DNA of 64,000 nucleotides from a virus: positions 42,805 to 106,804 of IMG/VR virus record IMGVR_UViG_3300037247_001314; one strand, 5' to 3'. Both the position numbers and the translations under genes were made by a program. The notes under the pieces were generated by a model. The model saw nothing but the letters and a program-made list of their open reading frames with translations. It made no database searches and was not told the origin of the DNA. This document shows positions 1 through 7,556 of the stretch, piece after piece; position 1 is the stretch's first letter, and every line of letters starts with the position of its first letter.

Positions 1-137
1 AAATAGTAACGCTCTTCGCGCTCCCATTTGCGTTGCAGGATGCGGTCGACAAGCCGCGGATTTCTCTGCACCCCTAGCGTGTACCCCGCGAAGAACCCGA
101 ACATTGCGCCGACAGTCACGAATAACCAGTCAAGCAT
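1..137 (-). CDS. Small membrane protein, 3' end outside the window
   Basis: Forty-five codons are visible and the frame runs off the left edge. The N-terminus MLDWLFVTVGAMFGFFAGYT is one hydrophobic segment, followed by a basic, charged stretch (RNPRLVDRILQRKWEREE), so a single-pass anchor with a cytoplasmic tail is likely. Its ATG overlaps the TGA of the preceding gene in the 8-nt form ATGCTTGA, a junction used many times in this genome, which supports the start. Function unknown. Confidence 0.6.
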   Translation of the reverse strand, partial: MLDWLFVTVGAMFGFFAGYTLGVQRNPRLVDRILQRKWEREERYY

Positions 138-684
138 TGGCGTCCAGACGCGCAGCTTTCCATCGAGACTGATTCCAACAGCGCTTGCAAGTGACCTCGT
201 CCCAATCGTCGGTAAGCCGGCATCCGTACTGCGCCGCACACGACGCGAGCTTCTTGTTATACGGATCGCGCATATGAATCTTCCACCTCGGAGGGTTCGC
301 GCTATCGACGAAAGACTTTTCTTCCAGACGGGCGGGCTGCGTATGACAAAGCGCCTTAAGTCGCCCCAACTCTTCCAAGAGTTCGGGGTCACTACCCGCT
401 GGCCACCACATCGTGCCGTGCTCATCAGTCCAGCCGCCCTCAACATTGAGCGACTCGCCGGCAGCCTTCTCTTCTTTCGGGGCGGGTTGGTCTTCGATGA
501 CTCCCTGCTTCCGCAGCCGAGCGTTTGTTTCCTCGATACGCGTATCGGTCGCCGTAATGGCAGCGCCCCACTTCTCCACCGCCGCAGAGGTAACACCGTA
601 CTGCTCAGCGACGTCGTCAACTCGGGCACCGTTCCGCACAGCGCGGGCAGCCATCGACCTATCCCTGTTTGTGAGCATTGCCAT
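130..684 (-). CDS. HTH and zinc-ribbon-like protein, unknown
   Basis: About 184 residues. Near the N-terminus, RDRSMAARAVRNGARVDDVA followed by EQYGVTSAAVEKW reads like a homeodomain-type helix-turn-helix of transposase or terminase small-subunit kind. The C-terminal quarter has paired cysteines (CAAQYGC and CKRCW) that could hold a metal. Between them is a proline/glutamate linker. I chose the ATG at 684 because it keeps the overlap with the upstream gene to 26 nt; an ATG at 747 would add 21 residues. DNA binding is inferred from the HTH only. Confidence 0.6.
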   Translation of the reverse strand: MAMLTNRDRSMAARAVRNGARVDDVAEQYGVTSAAVEKWGAAITATDTRIEETNARLRKQGVIEDQPAPKEEKAAGESLNVEGGWTDEHGTMWWPAGSDPELLEELGRLKALCHTQPARLEEKSFVDSANPPRWKIHMRDPYNKKLASCAAQYGCRLTDDWDEVTCKRCWNQSRWKAARLDANA

Positions 685-898
685 CTGAAAGTCCAGACGC
701 GCACCAGGCACGAGCAGCGTGCTCATGCAGTTCCGGTGAGCTTGCATCAGTGTACGCCCGGATCTTGTCGTTCAGATCGTAAAGTGTCCAGACACTTTTC
801 CCATTCCGAAACGCCCAGCCTGCTGGCCCACCCAGCTGCCTGCCTCCTGGGAGCGTTTCCTGTTCAACGACGAGGTCAATACCAGCTGGATGATTCAC
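659..898 (-). CDS. Hypothetical small protein, GTG start
   Basis: Seventy-nine residues, no recognised family. The central part (GWAFRNGKSVWTLYDLNDKI) looks like a compact alpha/beta fold. The GTG at 898 has an AGGGGAG ribosome site about 7 nt upstream, whereas the in-frame ATG at 919 has none, so GTG is preferred. It overlaps the end of the preceding gene by 23 nt and belongs to the same run of tightly coupled accessory genes. Confidence 0.55.
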   Translation of the reverse strand: MNHPAGIDLVVEQETLPGGRQLGGPAGWAFRNGKSVWTLYDLNDKIRAYTDASSPELHEHAARAWCASGLSDGNAHKQG

Positions 899-1073
899 GA
901 GCTTTCTCCCCTTCTGCATGTTCAATGAGATCGGTGGACTGCGCGAGCAGTTCTGCCTTCGCCGCAGCGTCGAAGGTGTCCGGTTCTTCTGCAAGCTTCT
1001 TGAGTCGCCGAGTGACGCGCAGCATCTCCCATCGCCAATCGGTTTGCACCTTGGTGTCGTCGTCTTCTCCCAT
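876..1073 (-). CDS. Small helical protein, unknown
   Basis: Sixty-five residues, strongly charged and mostly helical (WEMLRVTRRLKKLAEE). The ATG at 1073 is preceded by an excellent ribosome site (AAGGAGG, 6 nt away), placed directly after the stop of the zinc-finger protein upstream. No known motif. Confidence 0.7.
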   Translation of the reverse strand: MGEDDDTKVQTDWRWEMLRVTRRLKKLAEEPDTFDAAAKAELLAQSTDLIEHAEGEKARESSSWY

Positions 1074-1083
1074 GTAGTCCTCC

Positions 1084-1689
1084 TTAGACTTCCTCGGGCT
1101 CTCCCGTCCAACTGCCGCTGAGTGCTCTTGTGGTCATTGAACCGAACGCGCGGCCCAAAGCTTGGCGGGTCGCAACAGGTGCGCTCACGGGCGAGGTGGG
1201 GGCTTCTGTCGACGCGTCTAGACTATTGGTATTATCCCTGTGGGCCAGAGCCGCGCTTGGAATATCTCCGCTGTGGTTCAGCATGTACCTCGCAATACCT
1301 TTGGAGCATTCGGTGGCCTCTACTTGAATCGCTACTGCTTCCTCGCGCGGGAGTTTGCTGGCCGCGGCAAATCGTCTCCAGACAGAAGCCAACTGCTCAA
1401 CCCCAGCAAGCACCGTAGTCATTGGGACCTTCGCGTCGCCGCCGTTGGCGCCAACGAACTTGTCTACACATTTGAGCAGCTCAGTGCTGAGCGCGTGCGC
1501 GCATTCGTGGGCTCGGTCCTGTCGTTGTGCAAAATGGCGAAAACACTTCTCGTGCGACGTGAAGACCGTTTCCTGCACCGCAATGGAATGCCCCGGCACT
1601 ATCGGCTTGCGACAAAAAGGACAGATGCCCAACGGCTGCGTGGCCAGCCCCAGCATTACCTTCTCGAAGTCGAGCCCTTTGATGAACAT
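1084..1689 (-). CDS. Zinc-finger-like hypothetical protein
   Basis: About 201 residues. Residues around 22-52 contain CPFCRKPIVPGH and SHEKCFRHF, a C-x2-C plus H/C arrangement that suggests a treble-clef or LIM-like metal site. The rest is helical with a Ser/Thr/Ala/Pro-rich tail. The ATG at 1689 overlaps the upstream TGA (TGATG). The preceding gene also carries a zinc ribbon and the two are probably co-translated. Function unknown. Confidence 0.6.
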   Translation of the reverse strand: MFIKGLDFEKVMLGLATQPLGICPFCRKPIVPGHSIAVQETVFTSHEKCFRHFAQRQDRAHECAHALSTELLKCVDKFVGANGGDAKVPMTTVLAGVEQLASVWRRFAAASKLPREEAVAIQVEATECSKGIARYMLNHSGDIPSAALAHRDNTNSLDASTEAPTSPVSAPVATRQALGRAFGSMTTRALSGSWTGEPEEV

Positions 1690-2285
1690 CAAAAATCTCC
1701 CGCGATGGTGAACACACCTTTGGGGCCGATCGCTTCCTCACCGGGAAAGCAGGCCTCTAACGCTTTCAGGATCCGCCGCTTGAGCTCCGGAGAACACTTC
1801 ACGGCCCAACCCTTCCAGACAGGCTTCTTAGCCTTCTTAGGCGCAGGCGCCCAGAGGGCTTTGCGGTTTGTCCAATCAATATTTTGCTTGATCAACCCAT
1901 TAAACTTCTTCGACACATACGGCGTCTGGACAATCAACACAGGGCAGAGCTCGGCCTGGAACATGGACTCGCCACGGGTGAGGGTAATGACTTTCTTGAT
2001 GAATCGCTTGCGCACGATTTCACCAAAGTGAGGGAAACCCAACGCAGCTACTTGGTCGGCCAGATGCATCTTCTGCGCATTTGACGTTGTTGCCAGCGCT
2101 GCGAGAAACACCAGCTTGTTAGCCTCTTGCCGCTGCTCGTCGGTGGCGCAGTCGCTCACCATGTACTTGCTGCGGCAGATGGGGCCGATGCCCGTCTCTA
2201 CCGACACCGCGTCTAGCAGCGGCTTGCCACAACAGACGCAGTTGATAGCGGTGAGCAGCGTAGCTTTTGCGTTCAAGTAACCCAT
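1689..2285 (-). CDS. DUF6011-like zinc protein
   Basis: 198 residues. The N-terminal CVCCGKPLLDAVSVETGIGP followed by IC matches the C-x2-C-G-x-x-L-x-D-x-x-S-x3-G-I-G-P-x-C pattern I associate with DUF6011, a phage and actinobacterial zinc domain. A helical middle and a Lys/Pro/Trp-rich region follow (KKAKKPVWKGW). It is the first gene after a strong promoter whose -10 box ends only 6 nt before the ATG, so its mRNA would be leaderless or nearly so. Confidence 0.65.
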   Translation of the reverse strand: MGYLNAKATLLTAINCVCCGKPLLDAVSVETGIGPICRSKYMVSDCATDEQRQEANKLVFLAALATTSNAQKMHLADQVAALGFPHFGEIVRKRFIKKVITLTRGESMFQAELCPVLIVQTPYVSKKFNGLIKQNIDWTNRKALWAPAPKKAKKPVWKGWAVKCSPELKRRILKALEACFPGEEAIGPKGVFTIAGDF

Positions 2286-2330
2286 AAACCCATCATAGCA
2301 GCGGGCATACTGCTGTCAAGACATTTGTCG
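2285..2330 (-). promoter_or_regulatory. Class I promoter upstream of the 2285 gene
   Basis: Minus strand: TTGACA (2314-2319), 16-nt spacer containing a GGCA/GGGC-type inverted repeat, and TATGAT (2292-2297). The near-palindrome GACAAATGTC abuts the -35 box. The last codons and TGA stop of the upstream gene lie inside the -35 region. The expected transcription start coincides with the ATG at 2285, implying a leaderless transcript. Confidence 0.75.
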
Positions 2331-2672
2331 ATAAAGTGCGACCGCGCGTCGCTTTTTCTTTGGCCCCAGTACGGCTCTCGCACGCCAATCAAACTCCTCT
2401 GCTGTCCCGCGGAGAACAGTAGCCAGTCGGCCAGCCCGATCCCGAGCCTTACCTAGGGAGCGGTAAGGCGCATCGTGGTCGCAACGGGCGGTGGTCTCCT
2501 GGTGCTGGGCATGAACGGTGTACGTTTTGAACTGCGGCTGGTGTTCGATCCATACGTCCCAAGTTCCATGATCGAACTTCGGTTCCCAGCGTAGTCCGGG
2601 CCCAAAGTTGGTCCCGCTGCCCTCCTCAGGAACGGCGCAGCTCTCTAAAATCTGAGCAGTGAGTCCAAACAT
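2316..2672 (-). CDS. Hypothetical protein with C-terminal KKKRRAVAL tag
   Basis: 118 residues. Opens with MFGLTAQILESCAV, close to the opening of the next protein upstream (MSGLTDAQILELHG), suggesting the two share a short N-terminal module. The C-terminus PKKKRRAVALYRQMS carries the basic-hydrophobic tag seen in several unrelated proteins of this phage. The ATG at 2672 follows the upstream stop by 5 nt; an in-frame ATG at 2747 would overlap the upstream gene by 70 nt. No enzymatic motif. Confidence 0.6.
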   Translation of the reverse strand: MFGLTAQILESCAVPEEGSGTNFGPGLRWEPKFDHGTWDVWIEHQPQFKTYTVHAQHQETTARCDHDAPYRSLGKARDRAGRLATVLRGTAEEFDWRARAVLGPKKKRRAVALYRQMS

Positions 2673-2677
2673 GCAAA

Positions 2678-3055
2678 TCACCAAATCCAAGAGAGCGTGA
2701 CCGGCCGCCGTTTCTTCTTTGGCGCCGAAGTAGGGAGAAACTCCCAATCGTAAAGCGTCGCGTCCTCGTTAGTTTTAGCAGGATCTAGCACCGCCGAACC
2801 GAACTGGCTGTTACTGCCGAAGAACTGCTGTTGCGCTGATGGCCGATACTTCCGACGAGCAATGAGTCCTAAGCGCTCCGCCGCCATCAGCGTCTGGCGC
2901 ATGCGGTCGACGTTGTCCGAAACACCGAGTTCACCCGCCATCATCACGAGCTTCTCGCCGTGGATTATGAATCCGGTCCAGCTCGACGCCACCAGAGCCT
3001 CCCAAGCCTTGCCCCCGTGGAGTTCCAAAATCTGTGCGTCAGTGAGTCCAGACAT
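2678..3055 (-). CDS. Winged-helix-like protein with C-terminal KKKRRPVTL tag
   Basis: 125 residues. KLVMMAGELGVSDNVDRMRQ followed by TLMAAERLGLI resembles the helix-turn-helix of a winged-helix domain. The C-terminus APKKKRRPVTLSWIW repeats the tag found on other proteins here. The start overlaps the upstream stop as TGATG. Probably DNA-binding; target unknown. Confidence 0.6.
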   Translation of the reverse strand: MSGLTDAQILELHGGKAWEALVASSWTGFIIHGEKLVMMAGELGVSDNVDRMRQTLMAAERLGLIARRKYRPSAQQQFFGSNSQFGSAVLDPAKTNEDATLYDWEFLPTSAPKKKRRPVTLSWIW

Positions 3056-3573
3056 CAGCAGTACCCCGGCGTGCGCTTGAGCCTGCGAAACTGTGCAGCC
3101 GGATCCAGCACCACGTACTCCTTGCGCTCAGTGCGCCTACCGTCGACGAGGTATCTGGACACCCTCCACGCCACCACAGGCGCCTCAAGGCGGGCGAGGT
3201 CCATGAGCAACGACATATCCCGGCCGTGAAGGCTAGCCCCCTTCCTGTCCAGACGCTTGCGTAGGACGTCAGCCGTCACCGTCTTGGGCCTGACGTAGAA
3301 GCAGTCCGGGGTTTTGGCGTAGCGGTAGGGCGTGTCTGGAACCATCTGGTCTGCCCGCACCAGCGGGGTGGGTTTGTCCTGTGGTGGGTTGATACGGCCC
3401 ACTCTGCCAGCAGCGAGCGCCTTCACGTTGGCGATAACGATGTCCCCCGCGGATATCAAGATGGTTTCCCGCGGGGTTTGTTGGGCGAAAGGCAAATCTT
3501 GCTGTGCGGTCGGCACCTGCAACGTCACGCCGCGCTTCTTTTTCTTGCGAATCTTTTTCTTCTTGGGGAACAT
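3055..3573 (-). CDS. Hypothetical protein with N-terminal lysine-rich RGVTL tag
   Basis: 172 residues from the ATG at 3573, beginning MFPKKKKIRKKKKRGVTLQV: eleven Lys/Arg residues in the first fifteen, then the VTL motif. The remainder is a mixed alpha/beta protein with no known signature. The start lies one base after the TGA of the preceding 61-residue gene. The tag suggests nucleic-acid contact or a shared sorting role (see findings). Confidence 0.6.
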   Translation of the reverse strand: MFPKKKKIRKKKKRGVTLQVPTAQQDLPFAQQTPRETILISAGDIVIANVKALAAGRVGRINPPQDKPTPLVRADQMVPDTPYRYAKTPDCFYVRPKTVTADVLRKRLDRKGASLHGRDMSLLMDLARLEAPVVAWRVSRYLVDGRRTERKEYVVLDPAAQFRRLKRTPGYC

Positions 3574-3575
3574 AC

Positions 3576-3761
3576 TCAGTCCCCCACGAGGGTAAAGGTC
3601 TGCGCGTCGGTAGTCTTGGTGACGAGAAAGGTGAACCCGTTTATGCGCACCCAACCGGCCAAGTCCTCCAGTTGTCCAGCAAGCACTTCGCGTTCCTCGT
3701 CGTCAAGGTCGGCGCGATTGAAGGCAAGTAAAATATCTTCCAGGCAGCGATGCGGATCCAT
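3576..3761 (-). CDS. Small acidic helical protein
   Basis: Sixty-one residues starting MDPHRCLEDILLAF and rich in Asp/Glu/Leu, ending in a beta hairpin-like FTFLVTKTTDAQTFTL. The ATG overlaps the upstream stop (TAATG), giving translational coupling. No family recognised. Confidence 0.6.
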   Translation of the reverse strand: MDPHRCLEDILLAFNRADLDDEEREVLAGQLEDLAGWVRINGFTFLVTKTTDAQTFTLVGD

Positions 3762-4321
3762 TAGTCTTTCCCCTCTTTTTCCAGACGCCGACACTGTTCA
3801 TTGTAGAGCGCGGGCGCCATCTGCCCCTTCTCTGTGATTTGGTAATGGCCTTGCTTGATACGCACGACCAAGCCGAGTTGCTTGGCGCGTACGAGTCGCG
3901 TGTGAGTCGCGTTGCTCGCTAGGTCTAACCGCTTCTGCACTTCTGCAGCGCGCAGCGTCGCATTGGGAGGGAACACCATCAGCAACTCCAAAATGTTTCG
4001 AGCGATGCGCCTACCAGCCACCGGTGTTTTAGGCGCACCAGACGAAGGCTTTAGGGCTGGGGCGGATGTGAGCACTGCGTAGGCGTCAAGGAGACTGAAT
4101 AACGGCGACACGTACCGCGCGTCTACGGGGAGGCCGAGGCGCCGCACATGGTCTTCGGCGAGACGCTTTACTCGCACCTCATTACGAAGATACTCAAGCT
4201 CTACTTCTGCAGCCTGAAGTTTTCGCTCACTGTGCACCACCACGAGAGCATGGGTTTTTCCGAGGCCCTTGCTCACCCAATAATCCCGGCGCTTTTCCGC
4301 ATGCTCGTCGGAGAACGTCAC
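3761..4321 (-). CDS. Winged-helix DNA-binding protein
   Basis: 186 residues. The C-terminal part (about 105-170) reads as a winged helix: a helix (RRIARNILELLMVFP), a recognition segment (EVQKRLDLASNATHTRLVRA) and a wing ending GHYQITEKGQ. The N-terminal half is a coiled helix. The start is a 4-nt ATGA overlap with the preceding gene. Likely a phage transcription regulator; its site is unknown. Confidence 0.6.
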   Translation of the reverse strand: MTFSDEHAEKRRDYWVSKGLGKTHALVVVHSERKLQAAEVELEYLRNEVRVKRLAEDHVRRLGLPVDARYVSPLFSLLDAYAVLTSAPALKPSSGAPKTPVAGRRIARNILELLMVFPPNATLRAAEVQKRLDLASNATHTRLVRAKQLGLVVRIKQGHYQITEKGQMAPALYNEQCRRLEKEGKD

Positions 4322-4830
4322 GAAGACCTCGCAGTCTCGCCAGCGCGAGCCTCGCAGACTTCCTCAATATCCTCAAACTCGTCCCAGTCAAAGTTGGCCT
4401 CCACGAGCTCGTCATAGAGCTCGACGCTGAGCGTCTTCTCCAAGTCGTGGCGAATCTTCACACAGGCTTGGTACATAGCCTCTATTTTGCGGCTGTCGTA
4501 GTCGAGGTCACTGGCCCAATCCTCAAAGCTTTGGTCGGTTCCAGACGCGTCCGTGACGAAGTGCCCCCTGCCCTGCGAAAAGACCACCGTGGCGCTGCGA
4601 CGCCCTTGGTGTTGCAGGCACACCACCCAATGCGAGCAGCCTGTCTTGTAGTTCGTGCGGCGCTCTTCAGGCACCTCCGCGTCGGTCGCGGGTCGCACAA
4701 TGGCAACCACCTTCTCGCTGTCGTCGACAGCGTCAGCTTTCGGCAGCCTGCGATAGACCTGCTGCCGGTTCTGTTCGTTCTGCTCGAAGTCGTGGATGGT
4801 GCGTGGGTTGCTTGTTGTCTGGAATGGCAT
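4318..4830 (-). CDS. Hypothetical protein of a widespread phage type
   Basis: 170 residues. The stretch SFEDWASDLDYDSRKIEAMY followed by QACVKIRHDLEKTL resembles a very common unannotated phage protein with a SFEDW-x-D-G/D-Y-D-x-DSRKAExxYxAC pattern (from memory, not searched). The ATG at 4830 has AAGGAGC upstream and lies about 12 nt from the predicted start of the promoter at 4849-4877. First gene of a run extending down to the 2316 gene. Confidence 0.65.
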   Translation of the reverse strand: MPFQTTSNPRTIHDFEQNEQNRQQVYRRLPKADAVDDSEKVVAIVRPATDAEVPEERRTNYKTGCSHWVVCLQHQGRRSATVVFSQGRGHFVTDASGTDQSFEDWASDLDYDSRKIEAMYQACVKIRHDLEKTLSVELYDELVEANFDWDEFEDIEEVCEARAGETARSS

Positions 4831-4848
4831 GTGGTGCTCCTTGCATCT

Positions 4849-4888
4849 AGATTACCAGCGGGCATATTGCCTGTCAAGACATTTGTCT
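4849..4888 (-). promoter_or_regulatory. Class I promoter upstream of the 4830 gene
   Basis: TTGACA (4872-4877), a 17-nt spacer holding GGCAATATGCCC, and TAATCT (4849-4854). Upstream AGACAAATGTCT is an imperfect palindrome next to the -35 box. The predicted start near 4842 places the ribosome site at the very 5' end of the message. Confidence 0.8.
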
Positions 4889-4896
4889 AAGTTTAG

Positions 4897-6105
4897 TTAG
4901 ATCTGAATAGTGACAGCGCGCTTCACTGGGCGGCGTTCCAGATAAGCGCTTATGAACGCCTGCGCTTGCGGAGCGACGATAGCGTTTCCGTAGGCGCACA
5001 ATCGCCCCACGCGGTTGGCAACCCCATGAGCCAACGGGAATGTGCCGGGTTCAACTGGCCGGGCTTTTCCGTCGGTGCAGGGGATCCAGTCAGCGTCTCC
5101 CCAATAGCTCTCTCCGCGTCCAAGGCTAGACAAGCGCAACCGTGCTTCGTCCCGTGCTTGGCCTTCTGCGTTCGGCTGCGTCCTCTGGCGTCGTGCGCTT
5201 GCGGTGTCGTCCAGTGCGCGGCGTGCAACGCTGCCGCCTTCAGAGCCACCCCTCCTTGCCGTCCCGGGGGTATCTGTGGCCCCGTGCCGTCGTTCGCTCG
5301 GGGTGTGGGCCAATGGGCCCGCGTCGCTCTCGTCGGCAGATCGTCGTGTGTCGCTGACCGCTCTTTCCCAACTGACCTCGTCGATGCTCCCTTGTGGTCG
5401 GTGGCGTTCGGCGTCGGCCAAGTTGCCAGCTGCGCTTGTAGGTTGAGGCTGGTCAGCGACACACCCAGCTTGAATCCCTTCGCTATCGCCGCTCTTTTTC
5501 TCGCCAGGAACTGCTCCGGCGTGCCTCCCGCTTCGCGCGCTGCAGGCGTTGCCCATGGAGCCGCTTCTTCGACCGATAGGTTGATGTTGCCGTTTGCCAC
5601 GCTCGTCGTGGGCAGACCAATAGAGTCGTTTCCTTTGGTGCGGGGCACCGAAACCACAAGCCGCGGTAACTGCCGCCCCGACGGTGTATCCGCCACTTTC
5701 CAGGTCTGTCGATACAAGGTCGAGCCAAGTTTCGCCTGGCTTACCCGCAACCTGTTCGCCAAAGATGTTGTGAGGAGCGCACTGCTCAATGAGCCAGAAC
5801 CAGGAGGGCCAGAGGTGCCGCTCGTCAGCAAACCCCGCTCCTTTGCCTGCCGCGCTGAAAGGTTGGCAAGGACAACTTCCAGTCCAGACGGGACGGTCAT
5901 CGGGCCAACCCGCGTTTCTGAGCGCCAAGCTCCAGACACCTATTCCCGCGAAGAAGTGACATTGTGTGTATCCTTTCAGCTCCGATGGAGTGACATCCTC
6001 AATGCTCCGCTCATCGACGTCACCAGGTGCGATATGTCCTGCAGCAATAAGATTGCGGAGCCATTGCGCAGCGTAAAGGTCAATCTCGTTGTAGTACGCG
6101 ACCAC
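4897..6105 (-). CDS. C5-cytosine DNA methyltransferase (Dcm-like)
   Basis: 402 residues, GTG start behind GAGGTGA. C5-methylase motifs in order: I FAGIG (52-56), IV with the catalytic PCQ (79-81), VI as GEQVAG (116-121, Gln where ENV is usual), VIII QRKR (157-160) and X GNAI (about 373). Between VIII and X lies a long Arg/Gly/Ser/Asp-rich low-complexity linker. The C-terminus ends KRAVTIQI, the tag found on other proteins here. Methylates cytosine in phage DNA, probably against host restriction; no partner endonuclease is adjacent. The linker is overlapped by a long +1 frame. Confidence 0.88.
   Translation of the reverse strand: MVAYYNEIDLYAAQWLRNLIAAGHIAPGDVDERSIEDVTPSELKGYTQCHFFAGIGVWSLALRNAGWPDDRPVWTGSCPCQPFSAAGKGAGFADERHLWPSWFWLIEQCAPHNIFGEQVAGKPGETWLDLVSTDLESGGYTVGAAVTAACGFGAPHQRKRLYWSAHDERGKRQHQPIGRRSGSMGNACSARSGRHAGAVPGEKKSGDSEGIQAGCVADQPQPTSAAGNLADAERHRPQGSIDEVSWERAVSDTRRSADESDAGPLAHTPSERRHGATDTPGTARRGGSEGGSVARRALDDTASARRQRTQPNAEGQARDEARLRLSSLGRGESYWGDADWIPCTDGKARPVEPGTFPLAHGVANRVGRLCAYGNAIVAPQAQAFISAYLERRPVKRAVTIQI
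4950..5939 (-). CDS. Possible overprinted gene inside the cytosine methylase
   Basis: A 329-codon frame, +1 relative to the methylase, with a GTG start at 5939. It contains spaced W-x-TP-x-A motifs ([43 protein letters not shown]) and ends [13 protein letters not shown]...RKRRRS. I recall proteins with this signature and the N-terminal [20 protein letters not shown] being annotated on their own in phages, encoded over methylase motif IV DNA. Against it: no good ribosome site, and methylase conservation alone could preserve part of the frame. Real translation is uncertain. Confidence 0.4.
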   Translation of the reverse strand: MSGAWRSETRVGPMTVPSGLEVVLANLSARQAKERGLLTSGTSGPPGSGSLSSALLTTSLANRLRVSQAKLGSTLYRQTWKVADTPSGRQLPRLVVSVPRTKGNDSIGLPTTSVANGNINLSVEEAAPWATPAAREAGGTPEQFLARKRAAIAKGFKLGVSLTSLNLQAQLATWPTPNATDHKGASTRSVGKERSATHDDLPTRATRAHWPTPRANDGTGPQIPPGRQGGVALKAAALHAAHWTTPQAHDARGRSRTQKAKHGTKHGCACLALDAERAIGETLTGSPAPTEKPGQLNPAHSRWLMGLPTAWGDCAPTETLSSLRKRRRS

Positions 6106-6122
6106 AGGGTCACCTCAACCGT

Positions 6123-6161
6123 AAACTAGCAGCGGGCAATATGCCTGTCAAGACATTTGTC
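6123..6161 (-). promoter_or_regulatory. Class I promoter upstream of the cytosine methylase
   Basis: TTGACA (6146-6151), 17-nt spacer with GGCATATTGCCC, and TAGTTT (6123-6128); AGACAAATGTCT lies directly upstream. The predicted start near 6116 coincides with the GAGGTGA ribosome site of the methylase gene. The upstream gene ends at 6161, so the promoter fills the whole intergenic space. Confidence 0.8.
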
Positions 6162-6349
6162 TAAGTTTCTTCAGTCGCGGTCTCGAGGCTCTTTGCGATC
6201 ATCTCCTCAATGGCAGCCGAGGGGATCGGCCATTTCTTCGCGCGCTCACGAAAAGCATCAGGGTCTTTAGCTATCGTCACTCTATCTGCGTCAGGAATGC
6301 CCGTCGTAGCGTGCTCCCATGAGTCAAAAGCTGCGGCCCCATCAGTCAT
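6161..6349 (-). CDS. Small hypothetical protein
   Basis: Sixty-two residues, MTDGAAAFDSWEHATTGIPD onward, helical C-terminus. I chose the ATG at 6349 because it makes the common 8-nt junction ATGACTGA with the preceding gene and has GGGAG upstream; an ATG at 6355 is also possible. No motif recognised. Confidence 0.6.
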   Translation of the reverse strand: MTDGAAAFDSWEHATTGIPDADRVTIAKDPDAFRERAKKWPIPSAAIEEMIAKSLETATEET

Positions 6350-7556
6350 CGCCATCTCCCAGTTTATGCGCCGTCACTTCCGCCTTAGGCGCCTCACTGG
6401 AGCCACGCCAGAACGGAGCGCGAAACTTCCAGACGCGTTCTGTGCGCCCCTTGCCCGAGGCGAAGCGTTGCCAATGTCCAGACACCAACGTGCGCACCTT
6501 GAGTTCTGACCGACTAGCTGCAGACACCTCGTCGACAGCTGTGGGCATGGTGCGGTTGAGCTTGACGCTGCGACCGAGGACAATGCGAGGTTGCTTGGGG
6601 AGCTTCTTGTGCTCGACGACAAGCTTTGCGCGCTTCTTATTTCGTGCGCTGGGCATCTTCTGGATGCGCTGCCACAACTTTCGCGCTGCCGGATTAGCTT
6701 CGATGTGCTCGCGCTCCGCGACGGGCGACGTCGTGTAGAACAGCAGGTTCATCACCCACCGAAAGCAGTCGACCCACATATGGGCTTCGCGTTCCATCCC
6801 CTCGTCGTCTTGAGGGAGGTTGCGCTCTGCGCGTTGGTCTTTGGGTATCTGGACGCTGGTGAACACATCGGCCAACGTCTTGGCTATTGGCTCGTCATCG
6901 AAGAGCGGCATGAAGAAATGCGAAAGCGCGTCGTCGTGCACATCGTCAGTTATCCCGCGAGCAGTGAGTAGCAAGCGCAGACCTCGCATACCCTCGTGCT
7001 CATCAGCAGCGACATAGGCGCCGGTGACAGGGTGCCAACCTGTCTGGATGCTAATGGTCTTGAAACCAAGCTGCTCAGGCACTTCCAGATAGACTGTTGG
7101 GAACGGTAGCTGCAGGTCCCGCCCCTTGATGCCGCGGAGCTCTGTCAAAAGCAGCTGCTGCGCTAACCCTGGCGATGGTGAGAACGTGTGCCGGCCGCTC
7201 AGCCGAAAGCGCGCTGTCTGCCACGCCATCATCGCTTGCGTGAGCGCTTCGCCCGTCGCTGCTGCTGCGCTGTAGCCAGCCTCTGCCCCAAGCATTCTAC
7301 TCGTGCGATAGATTTCTAGGCCGTGGACGGTGGTGGTGTACCAGTCGTCGAAGGAAACGTCTGGACGCTCAGTCAGCGAGCGCTCAGCCCAGACACTTTG
7401 CAGCGCTAGCATGCCCATACCTTTATCCCGCTCAACGAGGTCCAGGAGCACACGCGTGAGCGGTGCGTCCCCCCACTTGCCCGCCTGAGCGCGGGCGCTA
7501 GCGAGGTGTGGGTCGATAATGCGCTCGTAGTGGTGTTGGTTTTGCTGCTCAGTCAC
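6342..7556 (-). CDS. Hypothetical protein with VxGHW motif
   Basis: 404 residues, mostly helical in the N-terminal 250. The C-terminal VSGHWQRFASGKGR followed by VWKFRAPFWRG matches a motif (V-x-GHW-R/K-x-Q-x-x-G...PFW-x-G) common in phage and plasmid proteins of unknown function. A basic stretch KKRAKLVVEHKKLP lies about residue 305. The start is an ATGA overlap with the upstream gene, so both are translated from the promoter at 8374-8402. Confidence 0.65.
   Translation of the reverse strand: MTEQQNQHHYERIIDPHLASARAQAGKWGDAPLTRVLLDLVERDKGMGMLALQSVWAERSLTERPDVSFDDWYTTTVHGLEIYRTSRMLGAEAGYSAAAATGEALTQAMMAWQTARFRLSGRHTFSPSPGLAQQLLLTELRGIKGRDLQLPFPTVYLEVPEQLGFKTISIQTGWHPVTGAYVAADEHEGMRGLRLLLTARGITDDVHDDALSHFFMPLFDDEPIAKTLADVFTSVQIPKDQRAERNLPQDDEGMEREAHMWVDCFRWVMNLLFYTTSPVAEREHIEANPAARKLWQRIQKMPSARNKKRAKLVVEHKKLPKQPRIVLGRSVKLNRTMPTAVDEVSAASRSELKVRTLVSGHWQRFASGKGRTERVWKFRAPFWRGSSEAPKAEVTAHKLGDGDD

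Noticed and set aside
4897-6105. Restriction-modification system
   Set aside because: Neither methylase gene has a neighbouring endonuclease or specificity gene; they read as orphan phage methylases.
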